From Bifidobacterium breve (GTDB taxonomy: Bacteria; Actinomycetota; Actinomycetes; S36-B12), in assembly GCA_945870085.1 (NCBI GenBank), contig CAMBQX010000037.1:1-12372 (forward strand): a stretch of DNA of 12,372 nt, given 5' to 3'. Made by a program: the position numbers and the translations under genes. Below the pieces are notes generated by a model. That model did no database searches. It was not told the origin of the DNA and saw only the letters and a list, made by a program, of their open reading frames with translations. Below, in pieces: positions 1 through 6,281 of this stretch (position 1 is its first letter; every line of letters starts with the position of its first letter).

Positions 1-108
1 TCTGGATTTTTGGCCGGTTTCACGACCAAAACGTGCGCACCCAGCGATCGTCTGGCAATCCGCGCCATTCGCCAAACTGGCCAAGTCGACCTGGTGATCG
101 GTTCTGGA

Positions 109-1056
109 TTAGTTAAATGGGTAGCTAATTCCTGTTAGTTGTTCGCTGAGTTGCCAGAGGCGGTGGGCATCGGCAGTGTCAAGGGCAGCTTTTGAGCGAC
201 CGACAATTTTTGGGTAACCGCGCATTTCGAGAAACCCATCGGGGCCGATGTAGGTATTGCCAGCTAGGCCCGGAGCAGTAGCGGCGAACAGTGTGGGCAG
301 GGCCCCCATCTGCGCCGATTGTGACATCACATTCCCGCTTATTGATGTCAACTTCGCTTCGATCGCGCTGCCGCGCATGCTCGGCCCGACACCTTGCAGG
401 TTGGTGGACGCGAACCCTGGGTGGGCTGCCAGCGCGAGGATTGACAGGTGCGCTTGGTCTAAGCGGCGTTGCAACTGCGCGGTGAACAGGAGATTGGCGA
501 GCTTGCTCTGCCCGTAGGCCCGCCACTGCTGGTAGCGCTTGTCACCCATCAGGTCGGCAAAGTTCATTCGTCCCATGCGATGGGCCTGCGAGGCGACGGT
601 GACAACTCGAGAGTTTGGGACGGCCACCAAGGCTGGCAGTAGCAAGCCGGTTAGGGCGAAATGCCCAAGGTGATTGGTTCCAATTTGCATTTCGAAGCCA
701 TCTGCTGTGGCTCGCTTTGGAATGGCCATGATGCCGGCGTTATTGATGAGCAGGTCTAGGCCTTGGGGGTTAGCGGCGGACCAGTCTTGGGCGAAGGCGC
801 GAATGGTGGCTAGATCGGAGAGATCCAGCAAGGCGAGTTCGACTTGCGCCTTGGGTGTGCTGGCGCGAATCCGGGTGGCGGCCTTTTCCCCCTTCTCGAG
901 GTCGCGGACAGCCATGGTGACTTTGGCGCCGTGAGCCGCCAAGGCCTCGGTGGTGCAAAAGCCGAGGCCGGAGTTGGCTCCGGTGACGATTACGGTGCGG
1001 CCGGTTAGGTCCGGTAAATCGGAGGTATCCCACTTTCGGGAGGCCGTGTTAGTCAT
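109..1056 (-). CDS. Short-chain dehydrogenase/reductase (SDR), retinol-dehydrogenase-like
   Basis: This is a 315-residue NAD(P)-dependent oxidoreductase of the classical SDR family. The Rossmann cofactor motif TGANSGLG lies at residues 25-32 and NNAG at 105-108. The catalytic residues are visible: N128, S156 in VASQAH, and Y181 with K185 in YGQSK. The long insert after the catalytic Ser and the N-terminal segment before the Rossmann strand resemble the retinol-dehydrogenase/WW-oxidoreductase-like SDRs common in actinobacteria; the substrate cannot be told from sequence. I start at the ATG at 1056 because the longer open frame upstream runs through both tRNA genes. No good Shine-Dalgarno sequence precedes this ATG. 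The gene is divergent from tRNA-Thr and shows no functional link to its neighbours. Confidence 0.9.
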   Translation of the reverse strand: MTNTASRKWDTSDLPDLTGRTVIVTGANSGLGFCTTEALAAHGAKVTMAVRDLEKGEKAATRIRASTPKAQVELALLDLSDLATIRAFAQDWSAANPQGLDLLINNAGIMAIPKRATADGFEMQIGTNHLGHFALTGLLLPALVAVPNSRVVTVASQAHRMGRMNFADLMGDKRYQQWRAYGQSKLANLLFTAQLQRRLDQAHLSILALAAHPGFASTNLQGVGPSMRGSAIEAKLTSISGNVMSQSAQMGALPTLFAATAPGLAGNTYIGPDGFLEMRGYPKIVGRSKAALDTADAHRLWQLSEQLTGISYPFN

Positions 1057-1127
1057 GCATGAAGTATTGGGGTTCGAGCTAAATCCTGCGCTTTGGGTAC
1101 CATTTTCGTTCTCGGTTGGTTCTCTTG

Positions 1128-1133
1128 TACGCT
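1128..1133 (+). promoter_or_regulatory. Possible -10 element for the tRNA-Thr/tRNA-Met/rpmG unit
   Basis: TACGCT sits 14 bases before the mature 5' end of tRNA-Thr, which fits a start point near 1140. The region 17 bases upstream (TTCGTT, 1105-1110) is a poor match to a -35 box. The call rests mostly on position, because the gene on the other side is divergent and a plus-strand promoter must lie in 1057-1146. Confidence 0.3.
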
Positions 1134-1146
1134 TGCGGGGCTTTGT

Positions 1147-1219
1147 GCCCCAATAGCTCAGACGGCAGAGCGTCTCCATGGTAAGGAGAAGGTCTACGGT
1201 TCGATTCCGTATTGGGGCT
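1147..1219 (+). tRNA. tRNA-Thr (anticodon GGT)
   Basis: A complete cloverleaf can be folded by hand. The acceptor stem pairs GCCCCAA (1147-1153) with TTGGGGC (1212-1218), with discriminator T at 1219. The D stem is GCTC/GAGC. The anticodon stem pairs TCTCC with GGAGA around loop ATGGTAA, giving anticodon GGT at 1180-1182. The T arm is TACGG-TTCGATT-CCGTA. No CCA tail is encoded. Thr then Met tRNA before rpmG is the usual actinobacterial order. Confidence 0.96.
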
Positions 1220-1254
1220 CGGTTGGTGCACCCGCCCCCGCGGAGGCACCGCAA

Positions 1255-1327
1255 GGCGGGGTAGCTCAGTTGGTAGAGCAAGCGGCTCATAATCGCTGTG
1301 TCGCCGGTTCAAGTCCGGCCTCCGCTA
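1255..1327 (+). tRNA. tRNA-Met, elongator type (anticodon CAT)
   Basis: The acceptor stem pairs GGCGGGG (1255-1261) with CTCCGCT (1320-1326), with discriminator A at 1327. The anticodon stem pairs AGCGG with TCGCT around CTCATAA, with CAT at 1288-1290, and the T arm is GCCGG-TTCAAGT-CCGGC. The first pair is a G-U wobble, not the C1-A72 mismatch of an initiator tRNA, and the three G-C pairs expected beside an initiator anticodon loop are absent. A CAT-anticodon tRNA-Ile read through lysidine is less likely given the conserved place just before rpmG. No CCA is encoded. The 35-base spacer after tRNA-Thr holds a GGTGC/GCACC pair that could form a processing hairpin. Confidence 0.93.
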
Positions 1328-1388
1328 CTCCGCAAGGAGAAGGACAAATGTCACGCGACCGCGTGGCTGTTAGGGAAGAGGAAGTCAA

Positions 1389-1556
1389 GTGGCCAAGGCC
1401 AGCGACGTACGACCGAAGATCACGATGGCGTGCGAAGAATGCAAGGATCGCAACTACATCACCAAGAAGAATCGCCGCAACGATCCAGATCGCCTTGAGG
1501 CGAAGAAGTTCTGCCCGAAGTGCAATAAGCACACCGTGCACAAAGAGACCCGCTAG
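1389..1556 (+). CDS. rpmG: 50S ribosomal protein L33, zinc-binding form
   Basis: This 55-residue protein is a component of the large ribosomal subunit near the E site. It begins at a GTG (MAKASDVRPKIT) with AGGAAG 4 bases upstream as ribosome-binding site. Two CxxC pairs, C15/C18 and C42/C45, form the zinc ribbon of the C+ type of L33, and the core YITKKNRRN and the C-terminal HKETR are typical. Its length matches the family. It lies 61 bases after tRNA-Met and 18 bases before the first MaoC gene, as in Streptomyces and Mycobacterium. Zinc-binding L33 forms often have zinc-free paralogues elsewhere in actinobacterial genomes, but none is visible here. Confidence 0.95.
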   Translation: MAKASDVRPKITMACEECKDRNYITKKNRRNDPDRLEAKKFCPKCNKHTVHKETR

Positions 1557-1574
1557 TTCTGCGTCGCCCAACCG

Positions 1575-2027
1575 ATGGCGCTAAACCCGGATTTCATTGG
1601 CCGAACTTACCCTTCGAGTGAGCCCTATCTCGTCGGTCGCGAGAAGATTCGCGAATTCGCGCGCGCTATTGGCGACGCCAACCCTGCCTACCACGATGTT
1701 GCGGCAGCGCAGGGCCTTGGCTATGCCGACGTGGTGGCACCGCCGACTTTCGCGATCGCATTCATATTCGCATCGACCAGTGCGGTGATCCTCGATCCAG
1801 ATCTAGGCCTTGATTACACAAAAGTGGTGCACGGCGAAGAGTCCTTCGTCTACGCCCGCCCGATTGTTGCTGGTGACGAACTTGTGGTCGTAAACACGAT
1901 TGAGAATATTCGTGCCGCCGCCGGAAACGACATGATCACCGTCAAGAGTCATGTGAGCACGACATCCGGGGAGCCGGTTGTTGTCACCACCATGGTGATC
2001 GTGGCTCGCGGAACGGATGCCCAGTGA
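1575..2027 (+). CDS. MaoC-like dehydratase, HadA-type subunit
   Basis: This 150-residue hotdog-fold protein resembles the N-terminal-type MaoC domain found in HadA, the partner subunit of mycobacterial (3R)-hydroxyacyl-ACP dehydratase. Shared features are REKIREFA (residues 22-29), GLGYADVVAPPTF (47-59) and the strand YARPIVAGDEL. The hydratase-2 region reads GDANPAYHD, with D34 and H40 six residues apart instead of the five usual in active MaoC enzymes, so this subunit is probably structural or substrate-binding and the next gene catalytic. The ATG has no clear Shine-Dalgarno sequence, but in-frame alternatives are blocked by a stop that coincides with the rpmG stop. It overlaps the next gene by 4 bases (GTGA), which suggests translational coupling and a heterodimer. 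The acyl substrate is unknown; homologues also occur in genera without mycolic acids. Confidence 0.85.
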   Translation: MALNPDFIGRTYPSSEPYLVGREKIREFARAIGDANPAYHDVAAAQGLGYADVVAPPTFAIAFIFASTSAVILDPDLGLDYTKVVHGEESFVYARPIVAGDELVVVNTIENIRAAAGNDMITVKSHVSTTSGEPVVVTTMVIVARGTDAQ

Positions 2028-2452
2028 CGACACATTTGAAATTCACCGATGTTGTGGTGGGCACCAAGCTGCCCGCCCTGTCGGTACCGATCCAGCGTCT
2101 TAACTTGATTATGTATGCGGGTGCCTCAGGTGACTTCAACATCATCCATTGGAACGAACGTTTCGCCACTTCGGTAGGGCTACCAAATGTGATTGCCCAC
2201 GGGATGTTCACTATGGGCGCTGCTATTCGCGTAGTTACCGATTGGGTTGGCGATCCTGGTGCTGTTGTCGAGTACGGGGTCCGTTTCACAAGGCCAGTCC
2301 CGGTACCTGACGACGGTATTGGGGCGCTTCTTGAAATCCGCGGTGAGGTAACTGAGTTACTTGACACAGGTCGTGTTCGCATCACGTTGACTGCATCCAG
2401 CGCTGGGCAAACCGTGCTTGGTAAAGCACAGGCTGTGGTTCAGCTCGCGTGA
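2024..2452 (+). CDS. MaoC-like dehydratase, HadB-type catalytic subunit
   Basis: This 142-residue hotdog protein starts with GTG inside the stop codon of the preceding gene. It carries the hydratase-2 motif MYAGASGDFNIIHWNE, with D37, N39 and H42; D37 and H42 have the five-residue spacing of the catalytic Asp/His pair of HadB and R-specific enoyl-CoA hydratases. IAHGMFTMG follows at 65-73, another family hallmark. The expected reaction is reversible dehydration of a (3R)-hydroxyacyl thioester to the trans-2-enoyl form, in a complex with the product of the previous gene. A second GTGA overlap joins it to the next gene. In Mycobacterium the equivalent pair serves fatty-acid synthase II; here the pathway is not evident. 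Confidence 0.87.
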   Translation: MTTHLKFTDVVVGTKLPALSVPIQRLNLIMYAGASGDFNIIHWNERFATSVGLPNVIAHGMFTMGAAIRVVTDWVGDPGAVVEYGVRFTRPVPVPDDGIGALLEIRGEVTELLDTGRVRITLTASSAGQTVLGKAQAVVQLA

Positions 2453-3387
2453 ACGAAGTTCCAACGGAGATCATCGAACTCGCTGAGCGCCGGCAAGTTG
2501 CACGCGCCGCTAATGACTACGAACTTGCCGATCAGTTACGAGATCAAATACTTCATTCGGGCTGGGTCCTTGCCGATACCGCCGATGGGTTCAGGCTTTC
2601 GGCTAAGCCACCATTTGAAGTTTTTGCGTCCATCGCTGATGTACTCGTTCAAAGCCAGCCTGTCGGCACGGCCGGGTGCGGGGTTGGGCTCATCGTTGAT
2701 GGCTGGCCCGACGATGTGCGCATCTGTTTGACCGCACTGTTGACCCACGCGCCAAAAGAGGTCGCGGTAATTGTCCTTGACCTAGGTAATGTTGATGGTG
2801 CAGGCATGGTCGCCCATGAACTGGCCGCACTTAACCAAGGCCGGGTGCATGTTGTCCACGTTGCCCAGACCTTAGAACAGGTTGGCTGGGGTAAGGCATG
2901 TGCTGCGCTAATTTCCTTGGACCCGGCGCCCGCGCATGTGGTGATGGATCTTTCATCGGTGTTGACCGGTGATGCGATTACCCCGTTGCTAACCGCATTA
3001 GCCGAGACAGGTGTTGTTGGTGCCGGCTGGAAAGGCACCAACGTTGATCTTGCTGACTGGCGGTCAGTGGTAGACGCGGGCCCCGGTGAAGTTGATGTGC
3101 TGTTGGGCTATTTGATGGTGGTTGACGGAGCGGCTGCGCGCGCGACGCCGCCGAGCCCCAAGGCGAGGTTCTACCGCAATGCTGACCTCGAGTGGTCATT
3201 GTTATTGCGTGCCGCTGGTGGGCGTTTGGTCGTGCCCAGCGAGGTGCTACCGGTTGAGCAAGCTCGCCACCACGGGTACCACGACTCGGATCCAGAAATC
3301 CGAGATAGAGAGTCGAAGAAGAACTATGACCGACTCCTTCAGCAATTTCGTGGACGTGTTGACCTGCTGGCTCCGCGCCCCTCGTAG
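2449..3387 (+). CDS. CysS-tail-like domain joined to a GT2-like glycosyltransferase domain; function unknown
   Basis: This 312-residue protein has no function I can name with certainty. Residues 8-51 resemble the helical C-terminal tail of cysteinyl-tRNA synthetase: an ARAANDYELADQLRDQ helix, then GWVLADTADGFRL. None of the synthetase catalytic motifs is present, so it is not a tRNA synthetase. From about residue 77 the protein resembles a family-2 (GT-A) glycosyltransferase: VGLIVDGWPDD, then VGWGKACAAL (145-154), a hydrophobic strand ending in MDLSS (166-170) where a DxD motif would be, and NADLEWSLLLRAAGG (244-258) where GT2 enzymes have their ED/WR region. The C-terminal RHHGYHDSDP and KKNYDRLLQQFRGR are strongly charged. 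The canonical metal-binding DxD is not intact. The start is a GTG overlapping the previous stop, and murB follows 10 bases later, so a cell-envelope role is possible but only inferred. Confidence 0.65.
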   Translation: MNEVPTEIIELAERRQVARAANDYELADQLRDQILHSGWVLADTADGFRLSAKPPFEVFASIADVLVQSQPVGTAGCGVGLIVDGWPDDVRICLTALLTHAPKEVAVIVLDLGNVDGAGMVAHELAALNQGRVHVVHVAQTLEQVGWGKACAALISLDPAPAHVVMDLSSVLTGDAITPLLTALAETGVVGAGWKGTNVDLADWRSVVDAGPGEVDVLLGYLMVVDGAAARATPPSPKARFYRNADLEWSLLLRAAGGRLVVPSEVLPVEQARHHGYHDSDPEIRDRESKKNYDRLLQQFRGRVDLLAPRPS

Positions 3388-3397
3388 GCTCACTGTT

Positions 3398-4429
3398 ATG
3401 CGCCTAGCGGATCTCACCACCATGGGTGTTGGCGGCGCACCTGATGTGCTTCGCACCTGTATTGCCACCAATGAGCTCATCGAACGCGTACGCAAGTTAG
3501 ATGACGCTCGTGAGAACGTGCTAATTCTTGGTGGAGGCAGCAACATCGTGATGGGCGATGAACCGTTTCGAGGCACTGTTCTGCAGGTTGCAACTCGCGG
3601 GATTGAGATTAAAGCCGGTGAAAGTGCAGTGCGTTTAACGGTAGCGGCGGGTGAGCCTTGGGATGCACTTGTTGAACTCTGCGTTGTCAATGGCTGGTCG
3701 GGTATTGAAGCCCTTTCGGGTATCCCAGGCCTAGTTGGTGCAACGCCAATCCAAAATGTTGGAGCATACGGTCAAGAGATTTCGCAGGTTATTGAGTCGG
3801 TTCGAGTACTGGATCGCACCACCGGTTCAATTGAAGTCTTCGATAATACTGAGTGCATGTTTGAATATCGATCAAGTATCTTCAAGCGTGAGCCAAATCG
3901 CAGGCTCATAGTGGCCGTAGATATCGCGTTGCGGATTGATTCACAATGCGTTGTTCGATATGCCGACCTAGCTGCCTACTTAGGTATTGAAATCGGGGGG
4001 TCAGCAACTCCCGTCGAAGTGAGGTCTGCGGTGCTGGCACTAAGGGCAGCAAAAGGCATGGTGCTTGATATTCACGACGAAGACAGCCGCAGTGCAGGTT
4101 CATTCTTTATGAACCCGATAGTGAGTGAAGAAATTGCATCAACTATCCCTGCAGCTTGTCCGAGGTATCCAGCGGCTGCCGGCGTGAAATTGAGTGCGGC
4201 TTGGTTAATCGAGGATGCTGGCGTTACTAAAGGGTGGCGCCTCACCGAAGACGCACATGCTCGAGTTTCAAAAAAACACACTTTGGCTATCGTTACCACA
4301 ATCGGGGCCACGACAGCCGAAGTTATCGAGTTAGCAGACCATATTCAGCAATTAGTTTTCACAAAGTACGCGATCACTTTGGAGGCGGAGCCAACTTTAG
4401 TGAACTGCGCACTTGCTGGCCCGAGCTAG
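3398..4429 (+). CDS. murB: UDP-N-acetylenolpyruvoylglucosamine reductase
   Basis: MurB is the cytoplasmic FAD enzyme that reduces UDP-GlcNAc-enolpyruvate to UDP-MurNAc with NADPH, the second committed step of peptidoglycan synthesis. The 343-residue protein has the FAD-binding features TTMGVGGAPD (7-16), ILGGGSNIV (43-51), EALSGIPGLVGATPIQNVGAYGQE (104-127) and YRSSIFK (157-163). The catalytic Ser is S235 in AGSFFMNP, and the C-terminal catalytic Glu is probably E331 in LEAEP. YRSSIFK and the overall length indicate the type I (E. coli-like) form. I start at the ATG at 3398, just before the conserved MRLADLTTM; the longer open frame upstream overlaps the preceding gene out of frame. A GTAGG that overlaps the previous stop may serve as ribosome-binding site. 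It is probably cotranscribed with the three genes before it. Confidence 0.94.
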   Translation: MRLADLTTMGVGGAPDVLRTCIATNELIERVRKLDDARENVLILGGGSNIVMGDEPFRGTVLQVATRGIEIKAGESAVRLTVAAGEPWDALVELCVVNGWSGIEALSGIPGLVGATPIQNVGAYGQEISQVIESVRVLDRTTGSIEVFDNTECMFEYRSSIFKREPNRRLIVAVDIALRIDSQCVVRYADLAAYLGIEIGGSATPVEVRSAVLALRAAKGMVLDIHDEDSRSAGSFFMNPIVSEEIASTIPAACPRYPAAAGVKLSAAWLIEDAGVTKGWRLTEDAHARVSKKHTLAIVTTIGATTAEVIELADHIQQLVFTKYAITLEAEPTLVNCALAGPS

Positions 4430-4437
4430 TAGCCGAG

Positions 4438-5652
4438 TTACTTAGCCTCACCGAGTAACGCAGCCATCCGAGTGACGCCCTCGACGATGTCGTCGTCTCC
4501 GATTGCATACGAGAGCCGGAGATAACCCGGAGTGCCAAATGCCTCACCGGGCACCACTGCGACTTCAACTTCTTCCAAGATCACATCGGCCAGATCGGCA
4601 GAGGAGGTTATCTCTTTTCCGCGAATTGTTTTACCGATCAGGCCTTTGACCGACGGGTAGACGTAGAATGCGCCCTCGGGCAATGGGCAAGTGACTCCCG
4701 GTATTGCATCTAGCATGCGTGTTATTAGTTTGCGCCTGCGATCGAATGCGATTTTCATTTCATCAACAGCCGCAAGGTCACCGGATAGTGCCGCTACCGC
4801 TGCTATCTGCGAAATATTTGCAACATTCGAAGTTGAATGTGACTGCAGGTTGGTAGCGGCCTTGATGACATCTGGCGGGCCGATCATCCATCCAACCCGC
4901 CACCCGGTCATCGCATAGGTTTTTGCCACCCCGTTGATGATCACGCAGGTATCGGCTAACCCAGGTACGAGCACGGGCATAGACGAAAACTCAGCGTCGC
5001 CGTAGACGAGGTGTTCATAGATTTCATCGGTGACCACCCAGATACCGTTTGCGAGTGCCCACTCGCCGATGAGTTTAGTTTCGGCGGGGGAGTAGACCGC
5101 GCCGGTTGGATTTGAGGGGGAGACGAAAACCAAGACCTTGGTACGAGGGGTGCGGGCTGCCTCAAGTTGGGCGACGGTAGCCCGGTATCCGCTGGTTTCA
5201 TCGGTCATTACTGCAACGGGCACCCCGCCGGCCAGCCGGATCGATTCTGGGTAGGTGGTCCAGTACGGGGCGGGCAAGATGACCTCATCGGCTGGGTCAA
5301 GGAGCGCGGCAAAAGTGTTATATAAAGCCTGCTTACCGCCATTGGTGACTAGGACCTGAGCGGCAGTTACCGCGTAGCCCGAATCACGCAGGGTCTTGGC
5401 GGTGATCGCCTCCTTTAATTCCGGTAGGCCACCTGCTGGGGTGTATCGGTGCCACTTTGGTAACCGGGCGGCGGCAATTGCCGCCTCGACGATGTATCCG
5501 GGGGTCGGGAAGTCAGGTTCACCCGCGCCGAAGCCAATTACCGGCCGGCCTGCGGCTTTTAGCGCTTTGGCTTTGGCATCCACGGCCAAAGTCGCTGACT
5601 CGGTGATGGCGGCGATCCGGCGGGATACTCGGCGGCCAGGTGGCGGGGTCAT
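4438..5652 (-). CDS. aspC: Aspartate aminotransferase, class I PLP-dependent
   Basis: This 404-residue transaminase exchanges amino groups between aspartate and 2-oxoglutarate through pyridoxal phosphate. Visible fold-type I features are GFGAGEPDFPTP (40-51), YTPAGG (70-75), NPTG (181-184), DEIYEH (209-214), the PLP Schiff-base lysine K244 in VAKTYAMTGWRVGW, R252, and the carboxylate-binding R379 in YLRLSYA. It belongs to the subgroup Ib enzymes common in actinobacteria, some of which also accept prephenate; that activity cannot be read from sequence. The start ATG at 5652 fits the family N-terminus (RRVSRRIAAITESATLAVDAKAKAL spans residues 7-31), although no clear Shine-Dalgarno precedes it. 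It converges on murB with 8 bases between the stops, and its 5' side faces the tRNA-Trp promoter region. Confidence 0.92.
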   Translation of the reverse strand: MTPPPGRRVSRRIAAITESATLAVDAKAKALKAAGRPVIGFGAGEPDFPTPGYIVEAAIAAARLPKWHRYTPAGGLPELKEAITAKTLRDSGYAVTAAQVLVTNGGKQALYNTFAALLDPADEVILPAPYWTTYPESIRLAGGVPVAVMTDETSGYRATVAQLEAARTPRTKVLVFVSPSNPTGAVYSPAETKLIGEWALANGIWVVTDEIYEHLVYGDAEFSSMPVLVPGLADTCVIINGVAKTYAMTGWRVGWMIGPPDVIKAATNLQSHSTSNVANISQIAAVAALSGDLAAVDEMKIAFDRRRKLITRMLDAIPGVTCPLPEGAFYVYPSVKGLIGKTIRGKEITSSADLADVILEEVEVAVVPGEAFGTPGYLRLSYAIGDDDIVEGVTRMAALLGEAK

Positions 5653-5740
5653 GGCGTCAGTATTTCAGGCGGCCGGTCCCGGGTTCACGTCGGTGCAGAT
5701 CTAGGCGCTCAGCGGGTTTTGCTGGTGCTACCTGACCGGA

Positions 5741-5771
5741 TTGGACCCTTCCACGGGTGGGCCCGTAGACT
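5741..5771 (+). promoter_or_regulatory. Probable promoter for tRNA-Trp and the downstream secE-nusG unit
   Basis: TTGGAC (5741-5746) and TAGACT (5766-5771) are separated by 19 bases, which is long but tolerated for actinobacterial stable-RNA promoters; the one-base-shifted TGGACC gives an 18-base spacer. The spacer contains the dyad ACGGG-TGGG-CCCGT. Transcription would begin near 5778, leaving a leader of about 54 bases before the tRNA. A better-looking TTGACA at 5813 would put its -10 inside the tRNA, so I do not use it. Confidence 0.45.
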
Positions 5772-5831
5772 CTCGCACGCGGTTGGTCCGTTGGCGTCAG
5801 CCTGCCCACAGGTTGACACTCGGTCGGCCAA

Positions 5832-5904
5832 AGGGTCGTAGCTCAATTGGTAGAGCACCGGTCTCCAACACCGACGGTTGGGGGTTCAAGTCCCTCCGGC
5901 CCTG
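5832..5904 (+). tRNA. tRNA-Trp (anticodon CCA), with an unusual anticodon stem
   Basis: The acceptor stem pairs AGGGTCG (5832-5838) with CGGCCCT (5897-5903) and has discriminator G, as tryptophan tRNAs do. The D arm is GCTC-AATTGGTA-GAGC and the T arm GGGGG-TTCAAGT-CCCTC. The anticodon CCA is at 5865-5867 in loop CTCCAAC. The anticodon stem CCGGT faces ACCGA, so the outermost pair (C27 with A43) is a mismatch, and position 38 is C where tRNA-Trp normally has A. No CCA tail is encoded. The place directly before secE is the usual actinobacterial one, which supports a working gene. Confidence 0.93.
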
Positions 5905-5988
5905 CGTAGCGGCACTAACGGCACGAATAGCACGATCAGCTAGAAACGCAAGGCCTAGTTACTAGTTACCACGATATGAAGGCGAGCG

Positions 5989-6237
5989 ATGACCGACACC
6001 GACGTCTCCCAAGGCCGCGAAAGCGGATCGGGTGAGCATAAGCGTCCCGGATTCTTCGGGCGGTTAGCGTTGTTTGTCCGCCAAGTAATCGTTGAACTTC
6101 GTAAAGTCATTTGGCCAACCCGTAAAGAACTTATTGCTTACACCACCGTTGTAATTGTGTTTGTGGTACTCATCGCCGCTATCATCGCGGGCTTTGATTA
6201 CGTATTCACCAATGTCGTCTTGTTCGTCTTTGGATAA
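5989..6237 (+). CDS. secE: Preprotein translocase subunit SecE
   Basis: SecE is the small subunit that clamps the SecY channel of the general secretion pathway. This protein has 82 residues: a polar N-terminus, the amphipathic conserved segment ELRKVIWPTRKEL (36-48) that lies along the membrane surface, and one transmembrane helix at about 51-69. A single-span SecE of this size is normal for most bacteria outside the three-span enterobacterial type. AAGGCGAG shortly before the ATG serves as ribosome-binding site. It follows tRNA-Trp by 84 bases, so tRNA processing probably defines the 5' end of part of the mRNA, and nusG follows after 44 bases in the common secE-nusG order. Confidence 0.95.
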   Translation: MTDTDVSQGRESGSGEHKRPGFFGRLALFVRQVIVELRKVIWPTRKELIAYTTVVIVFVVLIAAIIAGFDYVFTNVVLFVFG

Positions 6238-6281
6238 CCAAGACCTGCCCTGACCACCACCGAACGAGGAGATAGCCCACC

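Noticed and set aside
1..108. Open frames at the left edge: plus-strand frame 1 (to 138), plus-strand frame 2 (stop at 95-97, 11 bases from the SDR stop), and a minus-strand start at 68.
   Set aside because: Each is too short and has no recognisable motif, so I cannot decide which, if any, is the end or start of a real gene.
1057..1290. N-terminal extension of the SDR frame up to 1290.
   Set aside because: It would be translated through both tRNA genes and has no SDR similarity; the ATG at 1056 gives the expected protein.
1093..1584. 163-codon plus-strand open frame.
   Set aside because: It covers both tRNAs and rpmG in another frame; the translation is low-complexity and resembles no family.
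2449..2604. Calling the gene a cysteinyl-tRNA synthetase.
   Set aside because: Only the C-terminal tail-like region is present; the HIGH and KMSKS catalytic motifs are absent.
3122..3397. Upstream extension of the murB frame.
   Set aside because: It overlaps the preceding gene in another frame and the sequence is Arg-rich with no MurB similarity.
5813..5818. Consensus -35 box TTGACA.
   Set aside because: The matching -10 would fall inside tRNA-Trp, so it cannot make the mature tRNA; chance or a secondary start for secE.
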